Of a DNA stretch of 64,000 bases, positions 1 through 9,396 are shown piece after piece. The notes under the pieces were generated by a model that was not told where the DNA came from, searched no databases, and saw only the letters and a list, made by a program, of their open reading frames with translations. Position 1 is the first letter of the stretch; every line of letters starts with the position of its first letter. The DNA is from Stieleria magnilauensis (GTDB lineage Bacteria > Planctomycetota > Planctomycetia > Pirellulales > Pirellulaceae), in contig CP036432.1 of assembly GCA_007753675.1 (NCBI GenBank), positions 5,058,394-5,122,393 of the forward strand. The letters run 5' to 3'. A program made the translations under genes and the position numbers.

Positions 1-446
1 ACGACTCGGGTATCGTTGTCGTTCGCCGCTGCCAAAGACCACTGAGCGCCTTCGAGCGCGGTCTTGATCTGCACTCCCTCCTTTGTCTCTCCAGGTTTCA
101 ATTCAATCGCATCGGTGATCGCTTTGATGAAAGCTCGGGTTTGATCTCCGTTGAGCATCAACATTCCGCCGCCGGGAGGCTGCGATTCCCCCGCTTTCAA
201 TGGCACCATCAGCGAGAGCTGCACCGCCGGATCCAGTCCCGAATAATTCGTGGCATTGACGTAGGTGTAACCGGTACGTGAGGACTCGACATGAACAAAC
301 GGAGAAGGATCGCCAATCCAGGATCTGTCGCCAATCACAACTGATTGCAGAGTGGGATCAAACGTATCGTCGTCGGCACTCCAGTCATCGGCCAGCAGCA
401 GACCTGTCGATAACAAGAACAATAATGAGCAAAGCGGTCGGGCCAT
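1..446 (-). CDS. Secreted hypothetical protein, C-terminus beyond the window
   Basis: The reverse strand reads from an ATG at 446 to the window edge without a stop (148 codons seen). The protein opens with a clear signal peptide (MARPLCSLLFLLSTGLLLAD) followed by an acidic stretch, so it is probably exported. A later glycine/proline turn followed by LMLNGDQTRAFIKAI is visible, but no family is recognised. The start is chosen because the signal peptide begins directly there and no longer in-frame start fits better. The product could be any planctomycete surface or periplasmic protein. Only the N-terminal part is available, so no function is proposed. Confidence 0.7.
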   Translation of the reverse strand, partial: MARPLCSLLFLLSTGLLLADDWSADDDTFDPTLQSVVIGDRSWIGDPSPFVHVESSRTGYTYVNATNYSGLDPAVQLSLMVPLKAGESQPPGGGMLMLNGDQTRAFIKAITDAIELKPGETKEGVQIKTALEGAQWSLAAANDNDTRV

Positions 447-630
447 GGTGCACCTCTTCGTAGGTTGATTCGCGCGATCTTGTGGTCGATCTGTCCGCGT
501 CGCCTCAGGATAGACGGATCGTCGGCGTTGTCGCAAGAAGCGGACCTAATCGTTGACGATCGCCCTCGCCGGATCAAGACGCACGCACATTGCCTATTCT
601 ACCTTTCACGCTCCACCGCTTTTTTCTCGA

Positions 631-2037
631 TCAGGCTCTTCCGCCGATCCAGTTTCCCGTGTCGAGCACTTGTCGACGATACACTGGGTCGCGGAGCAGC
701 CTGATGATTGATCGATAGCGCTCGTTTAGCAACTCCAACCCGCGTTCGTCATGGAGCGTCCTCTTGCTCGCGCGTCGCAGAGCAGCGGCATGTTTCACCA
801 ACAACCGACGGTGTGATTCGCTGGATGCCGAAACCGCAACCTTGGCAATCATTTCCATCATGTGGATCGACGCATTGCGGTCGGCCGAGACGTACGGCCG
901 GAGCTGATCGAATACCAGCGACGCGAAATCCTCGAATTGTTCCGGTTCGGCAACCATGCGAAGCGTCTGGTTGTCATCGTATCGGTAGGCGTCTGGCATC
1001 TCTCGCTCGGCAAGATTCTCCAGTGCCGATTGAATCCAATCCATGCAGTTGATTGCGGTAAACGGATCGTTCACGCCGGGAGACAGTGCCCGCATCGCCA
1101 CCTCGATGAGTTGGTCGAAGACAAATCGCAGGTTCTGCTTCGCCGTTCGCTGTGAGCCTGAAACGAACGTCGCAAGCAGTTGTTCAACGATCTCATCGGT
1201 AACATTGGATTCGGGGGATGCCAACATCAGCACATTCCCGGGGGTAACATAATCACCTGCGCGAAACCGCATCCGAATGACCAAATCGTTTTGCACGGCA
1301 ATCTGCATCAGGCCATCCAGATCGACAAACTCCACGTATCCGGGGCACCTTGCTTTGATGGCCGTTGCCGTCTTGTAGAACGATTCGGGTAAATCTGATT
1401 CGACTTGCCGCTGGGATTTCTTTTCGTGTGGCTGCCCCGCACGGGAGGGAAATTGGTGCTCAATTTGCCGATTGAGGTCGCGCCCGATGCCCGCCACGAT
1501 GTTGGGAACGTGAATGCTTTCAGGGATATGGTGAATGAAGTAGATCAGCACTCCTACACTGGCGATCGCCATCAGGATACCGACGATGATCGCGATGTGC
1601 GGGACAAACGCGGAAGTCACTGCGTCGGGGCCGCTACCGCTCTCCCCGTTGCGAACCGTCCTCAGGACCATCAGGCAATAGAGGAACGTCGAAATAAAGA
1701 CGCCCAGGGTGAACTGGTTGCCGGTATCCCGCATGAAGTTCTTCAGAAGCCGCGGACCGACTTGAGAGGTGGTGTAGGAGATCGAGAGAATCGTCATGGA
1801 GAACGTGACACCGGCAACGGTAATCATCGATCCGGCGACACTGGAGAGCACGGCACGCGCGCCGGCGGGCTTGTTCGCGTAGAGCCAACTGACTTCCTCA
1901 AGCCAGCCGGCGCCGAAGTGGCTGTCGATCCCGGTCGTCACAAACGACAGCATGATCGCACCGACCGCCATCAAGGAGGGGACGAACCAATAGCTGTCAC
2001 GAACGTGAGCCGCCCAGGTGATCAAAAACGCTTTCAT
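631..2037 (-). CDS. DUF2254 family predicted membrane protein
   Basis: This 468-residue protein matches the DUF2254 membrane-protein pattern: about four N-terminal membrane segments (near residues 15-35, 60-85, 110-130 and 150-175), the motif ISYTTSQVGPRLLKNFMRD after the second segment, and a cytoplasmic C-terminal half with the characteristic ALSPGVNDPFTA. Family members are uncharacterised inner-membrane proteins. I use the ATG at 2037 (MKAFLITWAAHV); the frame is open 13 codons further to an ATG at 2076, but that extension is polar and unlike a membrane N-terminus. The gene stands alone, leftward, with no obvious operon partner. Confidence 0.9.
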   Translation of the reverse strand: MKAFLITWAAHVRDSYWFVPSLMAVGAIMLSFVTTGIDSHFGAGWLEEVSWLYANKPAGARAVLSSVAGSMITVAGVTFSMTILSISYTTSQVGPRLLKNFMRDTGNQFTLGVFISTFLYCLMVLRTVRNGESGSGPDAVTSAFVPHIAIIVGILMAIASVGVLIYFIHHIPESIHVPNIVAGIGRDLNRQIEHQFPSRAGQPHEKKSQRQVESDLPESFYKTATAIKARCPGYVEFVDLDGLMQIAVQNDLVIRMRFRAGDYVTPGNVLMLASPESNVTDEIVEQLLATFVSGSQRTAKQNLRFVFDQLIEVAMRALSPGVNDPFTAINCMDWIQSALENLAEREMPDAYRYDDNQTLRMVAEPEQFEDFASLVFDQLRPYVSADRNASIHMMEMIAKVAVSASSESHRRLLVKHAAALRRASKRTLHDERGLELLNERYRSIIRLLRDPVYRRQVLDTGNWIGGRA

Positions 2038-2596
2038 AGTGACTCGGTGGTCGGGACCTGACGACTTACAGCGCACAAGCTGCCATCTGAAGATCTTAGC
2101 CCTATTTACCTGGGCAAATACCGTGCCGTCAAAAAAGGGTCAGGAGCCATTTTGGCAGACCGGGGGATTTGGCCGCGTCCGGACTCCGTTTGCAGCTCCT
2201 GCACGTTTACAGCCGCCCCTCTTTTTGCTGATCGTGATTGGTGGTTGACCGGCCAGCCAGGCTTGACAGGCACAGCGAAGATCGGATCGCGTTGATTGGG
2301 GAGCCTCGATTTCTTCGTCAAGCCGAATCCCTTCGTGTGTTGTGAACGTCCAAGCGGTTTAGGATTTCCGCGTGGCTACATTTCGCCGAGTCGCTGGACT
2401 AAAATGCCCGCCCAAATGCCCTTCCCCCCCTTCCTCAACGTCGTGCCCCATAATCTCCCGCACCGGTCATGACGTCCCCAGCCAGATCGCTCGCGATGAA
2501 TGTCCCGGCAGACGATCGTCGGGAGATGTCGTCCCGCAGCTCGAAGCACTGGAATCGCCGCCAAGACCGGTCGGTCAGAAGTAGAAGAGAGGATTC
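2038..2596. other. Gene-free interval with one dispersed-repeat-like motif
   Basis: No convincing gene is present between the divergent DUF2254 and LamG/sialidase genes. The stretch near 2130-2160 (AAAAGGGTCAGGAGCCATTT, followed by a G-run) resembles conserved palindrome-poor intergenic motifs of planctomycetes, but it occurs only once in this window. Short ORFs across it have no start context or recognisable composition. The right end must hold the promoter of the gene at 2597; I could not define it. Confidence 0.4.
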
Positions 2597-4384
2597 ATGA
2601 ATACCATTGCCCGCGTGTCGATTCTGTTGTTGTTTGGCGGTGTGTCGTTGGCAGCACCAGCCGAGGATTCCGTTCGCTGGTCACTCGATGCGGTCGATTC
2701 GTCCGACATCGAACTCCACGGTAACGCTCGTGCGGGAGATGGAGTCGACAGAACCTGCGTCGTGTTGGACGGCCAGTCGACCCTCGAAGTGAAAGGCGTC
2801 GAAAGTACTTTCGAGCCTGACGAATTCACATTCATGATCTGGGTCAACCCCTACTCATTGGATCGCGATCAACAGATGATTGCCGCCAAGAATCGATATT
2901 CGATGGACGAACGCGAGTGGTCGCTGATGGTCGACCGCGACGGGCGTTTTCGACTTTATCTCTGGCAGGGTCGCTGGCTGACCGTCGAGGGACCGCAGGC
3001 ACAACCTGGCCGTTGGCACCAGGTTGGCTTGGTGATGAAACGGGATCGCGCCGAGTTGTTCGTTGATGGAGCGATCAACGGAACCGTCAAGCTAGACCAT
3101 CCGATCCGTTCGACGGGGGCACCGCTGACGTTCGGTGGCGTGAATGACGACGGGCAGATTCGGCAGACGTTGCTGGGGGCATTGGATGAAGCCCAGTTTG
3201 TTTCGCGGGCGCTGACGCCCAATGAGATCGCAGCGCAGTATCGACCGGTGACGGCGACACATCCGATTGCCAAACCGGCACCGCCCTATCCGTTATGGGA
3301 CCCCGCAGCACCGCTTCCTGAGGCCGACGCGTTGCCGCAATTGACCGACGTTGAATTTCACGTGATCAAAAAGTGGGACAAACCGCGAGACGGCTATACG
3401 TTTCTACACGGCGTCTCACTCGCTTGGCACAAGGGACGGCTGTTCGCGTCGTTTGGGCACAACCGGGGTGCCGAAAACACGGTCACCGAAGAAGCCCAGT
3501 ATCGTGTCAGTGACGATGGCGGGAAGACCTGGGGACCGCTGCAGGTGATCGACGCCGGTGAAGAAGAGAATCTGGCCGTCAGCCACGGCGTCTTCCTTTC
3601 TCACAACGAAACCTTGTGGGCGTTTCACGGCGCCTATTACGGACGCATGGATCGCATTCACACGCGTGCCTATCGCTTGGATGAAGCGACCGGCGATTGG
3701 GAACCCCTGGGGATCGTTCTGCAACGCGGTTTCTGGCCGATGAATCAACCCGTGCCGATGGACGATGGCAATTGGATCATGCCCGGATTCCTCGGAAAAC
3801 GCTACTCGGGCGACAAAGCGTTCCCGGCCGCGGTTGCGATCAGTCACGGCGACGACTTCACCCGCTGGGACCTTGTGCCGATTCCCGTCGAAAACTCGGT
3901 CAATCGCATGTGGGGAGAATCATCGCTGTTTGTCGACGGCAAGAATGTTTTTAATCTCGCTCGATACGGCGGCGCGGCGGTGGCGTTGGCCGCGACCAGC
4001 GAGGACTACGGCCGCACCTGGTCGGCATCCCGTCCCAGCAATCTCCCCATGGCGACCTCCAAGCCTGCCGCCGGGGTGTTGAGTACCGGCCAGCGGTACC
4101 TCGTCTGCACCACGGCCGAGGACAACGGGGGAAAGCGAACACCGCTGACGATCGCCGTTTCTCGCCCGAACGAAAACACATTCAGCCGAGTGTTTGTCAT
4201 CCGCCGCTCCGTGCATCGCGATCAGCCGGGAGAATCCGCCGAACAACTGAGTCTGTCTTATCCCTGCGCGATCGAGCACGACGGCAAATTGTACGTCGGG
4301 TATTCCAACAACGGCGGCCGCCGCGGGAATCTCAACAGCGCCGAGCTGGCGGTGATCCCGGTGGAGGCCCTTCGCGTCAGGTAG
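2597..4384 (+). CDS. Secreted LamG-domain plus sialidase-like (BNR/Asp-box) protein
   Basis: A 595-residue secreted protein. Residues 1-20 form a signal peptide (MNTIARVSILLLFGGVSLAA). Residues about 25-210 look like a LamG/concanavalin-type jelly roll (FTFMIWVNPYSL, LFVDGAINGTVKL, GALDEAQFVSRALTPNEIAA), a frequent planctomycete add-on for glycan or surface binding. The rest resembles the sialidase/neuraminidase six-bladed propeller, with Asp-box motifs SDDGGKTWG near residue 305 and SEDYGRTWS near 468. Glycosidase activity on sialic acid is not established, since many such proteins are only sialidase-like. A purine-rich AGAGAGG about 7 bases before the ATG supports the start. It precedes a sulfatase, consistent with sulfated glycan use. 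Confidence 0.85.
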   Translation: MNTIARVSILLLFGGVSLAAPAEDSVRWSLDAVDSSDIELHGNARAGDGVDRTCVVLDGQSTLEVKGVESTFEPDEFTFMIWVNPYSLDRDQQMIAAKNRYSMDEREWSLMVDRDGRFRLYLWQGRWLTVEGPQAQPGRWHQVGLVMKRDRAELFVDGAINGTVKLDHPIRSTGAPLTFGGVNDDGQIRQTLLGALDEAQFVSRALTPNEIAAQYRPVTATHPIAKPAPPYPLWDPAAPLPEADALPQLTDVEFHVIKKWDKPRDGYTFLHGVSLAWHKGRLFASFGHNRGAENTVTEEAQYRVSDDGGKTWGPLQVIDAGEEENLAVSHGVFLSHNETLWAFHGAYYGRMDRIHTRAYRLDEATGDWEPLGIVLQRGFWPMNQPVPMDDGNWIMPGFLGKRYSGDKAFPAAVAISHGDDFTRWDLVPIPVENSVNRMWGESSLFVDGKNVFNLARYGGAAVALAATSEDYGRTWSASRPSNLPMATSKPAAGVLSTGQRYLVCTTAEDNGGKRTPLTIAVSRPNENTFSRVFVIRRSVHRDQPGESAEQLSLSYPCAIEHDGKLYVGYSNNGGRRGNLNSAELAVIPVEALRVR

Positions 4385-4410
4385 GGGGATCGATTGGGTC
4401 GAGGGAAGAA

Positions 4411-4549
4411 GGTCAAAAAATGGGTCGGTCAAAACATGAAGGCAGTCACTCGGGCCCGACTCGAGACCCCGCCGCCTGCCGCGCCCCCATTTTTCGACCG
4501 CCCCCATTTTTCGACCGCCCCCATTTTTCGACCAACCCATTTTTTGACC
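4411..4549. repeat. Inverted-repeat element with internal iterated CCCATTTTTCGACC motif
   Basis: GGTCAAAAAATGGGTCGGTC at 4411-4430 is matched, with one mismatch, by its reverse complement at 4530-4549. Between the arms the motif CCCATTTTTCGACC occurs three times (near 4486-4500, 4503-4515 and 4519-4532), followed by the variant CCCATTTTTTGACC inside the right arm. The element lies between the sialidase-like gene and the sulfatase. It could fold as a long hairpin and act as a terminator or as a small non-autonomous repeat. No coding potential is supported. Confidence 0.75.
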
Positions 4550-4645
4550 AACGTCTCTCACTCCGCAAACGACGCGTTCTGATCGCGAAAATGGTATGAT
4601 GCCAGACGCCCTGATTCACATTTGACGCCGCAAACGGTCTTTCTG

Positions 4646-6100
4646 ATGCCCCTGATCCGATCCATCCTGTTGGCCATTTCGCTGGCGATGTCTTTCACCG
4701 GCGCGGTCGCCGCCGAACACCCCAATGTCGTTCTCGTTGCCATCGACGATCTCAACGACTGGGTGGGATGTTTGGACGGGCATCCCCAAGTGCAAACGCC
4801 GCAGATCGACAAACTGGCGTCTCGGGGTGTGAATTTCACCAACGCGCACTGCCAGGCACCGATTTGCAATCCGTCTCGGATCAGCATGTTGCTGGGCAAG
4901 CTACCGTCAACGACAGGCCACTACTTTTTGGCTCCCGGTTTTCGCGACGTCGACGTGACCCGCGATGCCGTGACGATGTTCCAACATTTTCGCGCCGGCG
5001 GCTATCGCGCCGAGTCGATGGGCAAGGTGTTTCATGGTCCTTCAGACGCGGCATCGTTCGATCATGTTCAGCGATCGAGCGGATACCGGCGTCCGCCCGG
5101 ACAAAACGAAAAGCTGCGGTACCGGGTGCCGGGTTCGCATCCCGCTTGGGATTGGGGCCAGATCGACATTGCCGACGAAGACCAACGGGATTATCACACC
5201 GCGGCGTGGGCCGCCAAGCGGATTCCGGAGTTGGCCAAACGCGATGAACCGTTCTTCCTGGCGATCGGCTTTCATCTGCCCCACGTGCCAATCTACGCCA
5301 CGAAAAAATGGTTTGACATGTATCCGCTGCAGACGCTGGTGATGCCGCCGGCGCAGGACGGAGACCTTGACGACGTGCCGCCGATCGCGGTTCAGTTGAG
5401 TCTGAATCCGACCGCTCCGAGATACGAGTGGATGAAAGACAACGGCGAAGACAAACATGCCGTGCAGGCCTACTTGGCTTCCATCTCATTTGTCGATCAT
5501 CTGGTGGGAATGGTGACCGATGCGGTCGACGCGGCCGGGCTTGGTGACGATACGATCGTCGTTCTGTTTAGCGATCACGGTTTCCACCTCGGCGAAAAGA
5601 ACAAGTGGGCCAAGCGTAGTCTGTGGCAGCGAACCACGCGGGTTCCGCTGATCGTCGCCGGACCGGGGGTCACCGGCGGAGCGGTTTGCGACGCGCCGGT
5701 GGGTTTGATCGACATCTATCCCACGTTGGCGGAAATGTGCCGACTGCCCATCCCGGACGGACTGGACGGGCACAGCCTGAACGGATTGTTGAACGATGCC
5801 GCATCGCCGTGGAGTCATCCCGCGATTTGCACGTTTGGACCGGGGAATCACTCGATCCATTCGCGGGACTATCACTACATCCGTTATCGCGACGGTTCAG
5901 AAGAACTGTACGACCATCGTCGCGACAAGGACGAACACAACAATCTCGCCGGCGATCCGAAGCTTGCCGCGATCATCGCTGAGCATCGCCAGTGGGTGCC
6001 CGCCCAGGACGCGCCGATGGTCCCCGGCAGCCGGGGCAGCGACTCACCGCTGTACGGCGAAGCCGAAGGGCTGCAAAAGGCGATGAAGCGAGGAAAGTAG
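4646..6100 (+). CDS. Secreted sulfatase, iduronate-2-sulfatase-like
   Basis: A 484-residue type I sulfatase, which hydrolyses sulfate esters on glycans. The signal peptide covers residues 1-23 (MPLIRSILLAISLAMSFTGA). Metal-binding AIDDLNDW is near residue 32, and the formylglycine motif is CNPSR at Cys74, which needs oxidation by a maturase not seen in this window. FSDHGFHLGEKNKW later in the chain is the usual second metal/sulfate motif, and the layout resembles iduronate-2-sulfatases. The frame starts at a TTG at 4622, but the ATG at 4646 begins the signal peptide directly. The substrate is not predictable. The dioxygenase-like gene follows after 16 bases and is probably co-transcribed. Confidence 0.92.
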   Translation: MPLIRSILLAISLAMSFTGAVAAEHPNVVLVAIDDLNDWVGCLDGHPQVQTPQIDKLASRGVNFTNAHCQAPICNPSRISMLLGKLPSTTGHYFLAPGFRDVDVTRDAVTMFQHFRAGGYRAESMGKVFHGPSDAASFDHVQRSSGYRRPPGQNEKLRYRVPGSHPAWDWGQIDIADEDQRDYHTAAWAAKRIPELAKRDEPFFLAIGFHLPHVPIYATKKWFDMYPLQTLVMPPAQDGDLDDVPPIAVQLSLNPTAPRYEWMKDNGEDKHAVQAYLASISFVDHLVGMVTDAVDAAGLGDDTIVVLFSDHGFHLGEKNKWAKRSLWQRTTRVPLIVAGPGVTGGAVCDAPVGLIDIYPTLAEMCRLPIPDGLDGHSLNGLLNDAASPWSHPAICTFGPGNHSIHSRDYHYIRYRDGSEELYDHRRDKDEHNNLAGDPKLAAIIAEHRQWVPAQDAPMVPGSRGSDSPLYGEAEGLQKAMKRGK

Positions 6101-6116
6101 AATCGCTGCTGCCGAC

Positions 6117-6836
6117 ATGAACGACTGGCAACTGGACCGCGACGGGTTTTGTCTGCTCGAGCAAGCCGTGCCCGCGGAATCGATCGCGAGCTTGCTCGTG
6201 GCGTGCAGCCGCGCCTTTGACGATGACAGCCAGGGGGTGCGGGCGCGGTCGAGTCGCGGCCATGTGTATGCGGCGCGAAATCTGATCGAGTCGATTGCGG
6301 AGGTGACAACCGTTTGGCAGCGTGATCCACTGTTGCCATTCCTGCGTGAGCGACTCGGCACGGGATTCGGTTTGGTGCGTGCCCTGTTCTTTGACAAGCC
6401 ACCGGATCGCACTTGGGCATTGGCATGGCACAAGGACACTTCGGTCGCGGTGAAAGACAACTCGATCACGTCCGCATCGTTTTCACGCCCCACCACGAAA
6501 GCCGGGGTGCCACACCTGATCGCATGCGACGAAGTCTTGAAGCAGATGCTCACGCTGCGGATTCACTTGGACGACGTCACCGACGAAAACGGCCCGCTGC
6601 GCGTCATCCGGGGATCGCATCGATCCAGCAACAGCGAAGGAGAATGCCTGGACGGGGCGGTTGACATTCATGCCGCCGCCGGTGATGTACTGGCAATGCG
6701 CCCGCTGATCAGCCATTGCAGTGGTCCGTCCAAGCCGGGCACGACACGTCATCGACGGATCTTGCACCTGGAGTTTGCAGCGTCCTCGACATTGCCCGAC
6801 AGCGTGCAGTGGCATGATTTCGTCCGCAACGGTTGA
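6117..6836 (+). CDS. Phytanoyl-CoA dioxygenase (PhyH)-like Fe(II)/2-oxoglutarate oxygenase
   Basis: A 239-residue cytosolic protein with a PhyH-type double-stranded beta helix. The iron-binding HxD is WHKDTS (His105, Asp107), the distal His is in LISHCSG (His200), and an Arg-rich stretch follows (RHRRILHLEF) where the 2-oxoglutarate-binding Arg is expected. GPLRVIRGSHRSS is the typical family core. Such enzymes hydroxylate small molecules or lipids; the substrate is unknown. It begins 16 bases after the sulfatase stop, which suggests an operon, although no metabolic link to sulfated glycan use is evident. Confidence 0.88.
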   Translation: MNDWQLDRDGFCLLEQAVPAESIASLLVACSRAFDDDSQGVRARSSRGHVYAARNLIESIAEVTTVWQRDPLLPFLRERLGTGFGLVRALFFDKPPDRTWALAWHKDTSVAVKDNSITSASFSRPTTKAGVPHLIACDEVLKQMLTLRIHLDDVTDENGPLRVIRGSHRSSNSEGECLDGAVDIHAAAGDVLAMRPLISHCSGPSKPGTTRHRRILHLEFAASSTLPDSVQWHDFVRNG

Positions 6837-6984
6837 CTCGACTGGTGGACAGCACTGGTGGCGGTGCAGATACTGAAGTCATACCTTGAAAAAGGATGTC
6901 GCAACGGCAGGGCGAATGCATTGCCGATGACGAATCGAATCGGGAAGAATCAGAGAGTTGCGCGTACAACGGCGGTTGCGGATC

Positions 6985-7242
6985 ATGAAGAAACACGAAT
7001 GGCGTGAGAAAACCAACGAAGGCGCCACGCGTCTGGTCACCGCCACCCGCCACGGCGGCAAATGGAAACTCCAATCGCGACTGAAGTCGGACACCGAATG
7101 GACTCAATTTCCGGTCATCGAGTTGGAAGATCTCGAAACCCTGCGTGAATTGCTCTGGAACAAGTATCAGCGCAATCGCATCCCCCACGAACAGGTGCTG
7201 GAAATTGATGCCCTGATCGAAGCGGCCAAACAGAACGAATAG
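6985..7242 (+). CDS. Small charged hypothetical protein (85 residues)
   Basis: The ORF encodes a compact cytosolic protein starting MKKHEWREKTNEGATRLVTA, with an alternating beta-rich first half and a helical, acidic second half (ELEDLETLRELLWNKYQRNR). The frame is open to a TTG at 6958, but the ATG at 6985 is preferred because the sequence between is Arg-rich and featureless. Charge balance, secondary-structure pattern and lack of low complexity make it look like a real conserved small protein. I recognise no family. It lies 148 bases after the dioxygenase gene on the same strand. Confidence 0.65.
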   Translation: MKKHEWREKTNEGATRLVTATRHGGKWKLQSRLKSDTEWTQFPVIELEDLETLRELLWNKYQRNRIPHEQVLEIDALIEAAKQNE

Positions 7243-7659
7243 GTTCGCGTCGGAACCGGTATAAATTTCACTTCCACTGCTGCCAATGCCGAACCGACGG
7301 GCCGTGGTCCGGGGCATGCCTTACGACGACAAGGTATCAAATGGCTTACGCCGTACCGCGGTCGTGCCAGATCGCTTTGGTACACCGTTGAGTTCAGATC
7401 GGCATGACCTCGGCTGCGATCAACGCTGATCGGTTTCACGTCAGTCGTTTGATCCAAGATGGCAGATTCGAAACCAACGAATGGTAGAGAACGCGGTCGG
7501 ACTGATGAATTCGTCCGCTAGACTCGTTCCTCGCAGAGGTTTGTCTATCCTCGAGCCACAAGATGAGGCTGAGACGAACGAGGTTTCAAATGGCACATGA
7601 TGTGCACCCGGCTTGAGGGACGCACCGAATCCGCTTCCCAAACGCCGAAATCGCCTCCC
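7243..7659. other. Gene-free interval, nothing recognised
   Basis: No coding sequence, RNA gene or clear hairpin is supported here. ORFs on either strand are short and Arg/Ser-rich in the way of GC-rich noise. The right end must carry the expression signals of the zinc-ribbon/PH protein; no convincing promoter boxes could be placed. Confidence 0.4.
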
Positions 7660-8349
7660 ATGCAAGTCCTCACCACAAAGTGTCCGTTCTGCAAGCACGA
7701 TGTCGAGACGACGATGGAGCACCTCGATGGCCCGGTCGTTTGTCCGAGTTGTGAGAAGCCATTCGAGATTGAAATGCCGACCGCCGTCGTGTCATCCGTT
7801 CACGAAGTGGACGAAAGAACGATTCGCCGCAATGCGAAACAAATGGCGTCCAGACCTGATGAACGTACGCTGGCAGAAGTCCACCCGGTCGTATTCCGCT
7901 CTCGACCGATCGCTACTCTCGTGGTCGCCGTTGTCGGTATTGCCGCTGTTGTGCTGATGATCATGTCGGTCGCAGGGATATCGTTAGCGGGCTATACCGA
8001 TGAAACGATGGTGCTTGGTCCCGCTTCCCTATTGACGTGGCTCTGTGCAATCGTGCTGTTAGTGATTGCATTCGTTGTCGGCTATTGGATGCTGTTGAGC
8101 CGGTTCACCACATTGACTGTAACCAACGATCGAACGATCTATCAAAAAGGCATCGTGTCGCGTGAGACATCGGAAGTCCAGCACGACGACGTCCGCAACA
8201 TTCAGCTCGACCAAACTTTCTTTCAGCGACTGTTGAACGTCGGCGGCATCGGCATCTCGAGTTCCGGCCAAGACGACTTGGAAGTTGTCGCCCACCGACT
8301 TCCCCATCCCAAGCGGATCATCGAACTCATCCGCGAGAACCAGACGTAA
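7660..8349 (+). CDS. Zinc-ribbon and bacterial PH-domain (bPH2/DUF304-like) membrane protein
   Basis: A 229-residue protein. Residues about 8-38 form a zinc ribbon with two CxxC knuckles (CPFC and CPSC). Two membrane segments lie near residues 85-115 and 122-150. A C-terminal bacterial PH-like domain follows (LTVTNDRTIYQKGIVSRETS, then DVRNIQL and GGIGISSSG), the YdbS/YdbT-type pattern. Such proteins are membrane-associated and mostly uncharacterised. The frame extends upstream to 7597, but the ATG at 7660 (MQVLTTKCPFC) puts the ribbon at the N-terminus as is typical. It converges on the gene ending at 8452. Confidence 0.85.
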   Translation: MQVLTTKCPFCKHDVETTMEHLDGPVVCPSCEKPFEIEMPTAVVSSVHEVDERTIRRNAKQMASRPDERTLAEVHPVVFRSRPIATLVVAVVGIAAVVLMIMSVAGISLAGYTDETMVLGPASLLTWLCAIVLLVIAFVVGYWMLLSRFTTLTVTNDRTIYQKGIVSRETSEVQHDDVRNIQLDQTFFQRLLNVGGIGISSSGQDDLEVVAHRLPHPKRIIELIRENQT

Positions 8350-8451
8350 AGTGCTCGGTCGAGTTTGCCGGAAGGGCAGTGTCTAGGTTTGCAACTAATC
8401 AACCATCGATTGCATCGTGAACTCGTCAACAACCACCGGTAGGAGTAGTTG

Positions 8452-9342
8452 CTACTTCGCTTGCTTGACAAGGTGGATCGCGCGGACGTCGAATAAGGCA
8501 CCTTTTGCGATTCTCGTAGCATCGATTCGCAATTGATACGTTCCCGGCTCGCTGACGGTGAGATCGCCGAGGTGGTTCCAGCGAAAGTTTTGAAAGTGCC
8601 CCGTGTCGATCGTTTGAAACGGCAGTTCGGCGACGATGGTCGCTTCGTCGCGAAGTGTGATCACGGCATCGCTGCCCCCCTGGCCTTGACCACAGCCTTG
8701 CAGCACCGCCACGGAATAACGCCCCGGCTGGTCCAGTTTCAAATCCCAAGTGGCATAGTCCTTGGCAACAGTCCAATAGCCGACGGTGTTCTTGTACCAC
8801 TGTGGCTCAAAACGCAGCTTTTCGCCGAAGGTCGCAGCCTGATGCGCAAACAGCATGACCGAACCGTCGCCGTCAGGTTCCGCCGGCGAACTTTCACCGG
8901 GCAACAGCGGATCGCCGTCGAACACGACTTGGATCATCGAACCCGAATCGACAGGGGTTTTCCAGGAGAACCGCCAATGGTCCGGCTCAGGGACAAAATT
9001 AAGCTCGCGTTCGGCATCGCCGTGCCAGCGCAACGAACGGATTGGGGCGCAAAGCCGCGGAAGGTTGAGTTTGCGTGCTTCGATCGATTCCGCAGTCGGC
9101 TGCAACCACAACGTTTGCCCGTCGCGATAAACGTTCAACGCGTCGCTGCTAAGCGAAGCCATCCACTTCGCACTGTCCGGCATACTATCCGGCAGACTGT
9201 CCGGCAGATCCCTGGGCCGGTCAGCCGGTCGGGACGGAATCGAATCGGTCGATTGGCCGCTGACCGTTGCGATTGGCATCCAAGCTGTGGTGAAGGCGAC
9301 AAACGCGATCAATACGATTGGGGTTGGGACGATGAAGTGCAT
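8452..9342 (-). CDS. Secreted hypothetical protein with C-terminal beta-rich domain
   Basis: A 296-residue exported protein: a signal peptide (residues 1-29), then a short linker with three LPDS/MPDS-type repeats (near residues 46-57). A region follows that resembles the C-terminal beta sheet domain of some glycosidases (DALNVYRDGQTLWLQPTAES), and then a carbohydrate-binding-like beta sandwich (GRYSVAVLQGCGQGQGGSDA, GTYQLRIDA). The last part resembles DUF5077-type or fucosidase-associated domains, but this is by eye only. It starts 54 bases after the DUF1501 stop in the same direction and is probably the third gene of that operon. Confidence 0.7.
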   Translation of the reverse strand: MHFIVPTPIVLIAFVAFTTAWMPIATVSGQSTDSIPSRPADRPRDLPDSLPDSMPDSAKWMASLSSDALNVYRDGQTLWLQPTAESIEARKLNLPRLCAPIRSLRWHGDAERELNFVPEPDHWRFSWKTPVDSGSMIQVVFDGDPLLPGESSPAEPDGDGSVMLFAHQAATFGEKLRFEPQWYKNTVGYWTVAKDYATWDLKLDQPGRYSVAVLQGCGQGQGGSDAVITLRDEATIVAELPFQTIDTGHFQNFRWNHLGDLTVSEPGTYQLRIDATRIAKGALFDVRAIHLVKQAK

Positions 9343-9396
9343 GGTATTTGGTTGGACCGATGATGTTTCAAACGTGGGAGAGGCTTCCGCTTGAGT

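Noticed and set aside
1405-2061. 218-residue rightward ORF opposite the DUF2254 gene
   Set aside because: His/Arg/Asp-rich shadow of a well-supported membrane protein gene.
2106-2584. Short ORFs in the 2.1-2.6 kb gap
   Set aside because: Overlapping on both strands with Arg/Pro-rich composition and no ribosome binding site.
3920-4561. 213-residue leftward ORF opposite the sialidase-like gene
   Set aside because: Shadow ORF; its start lies in the inverted-repeat element.
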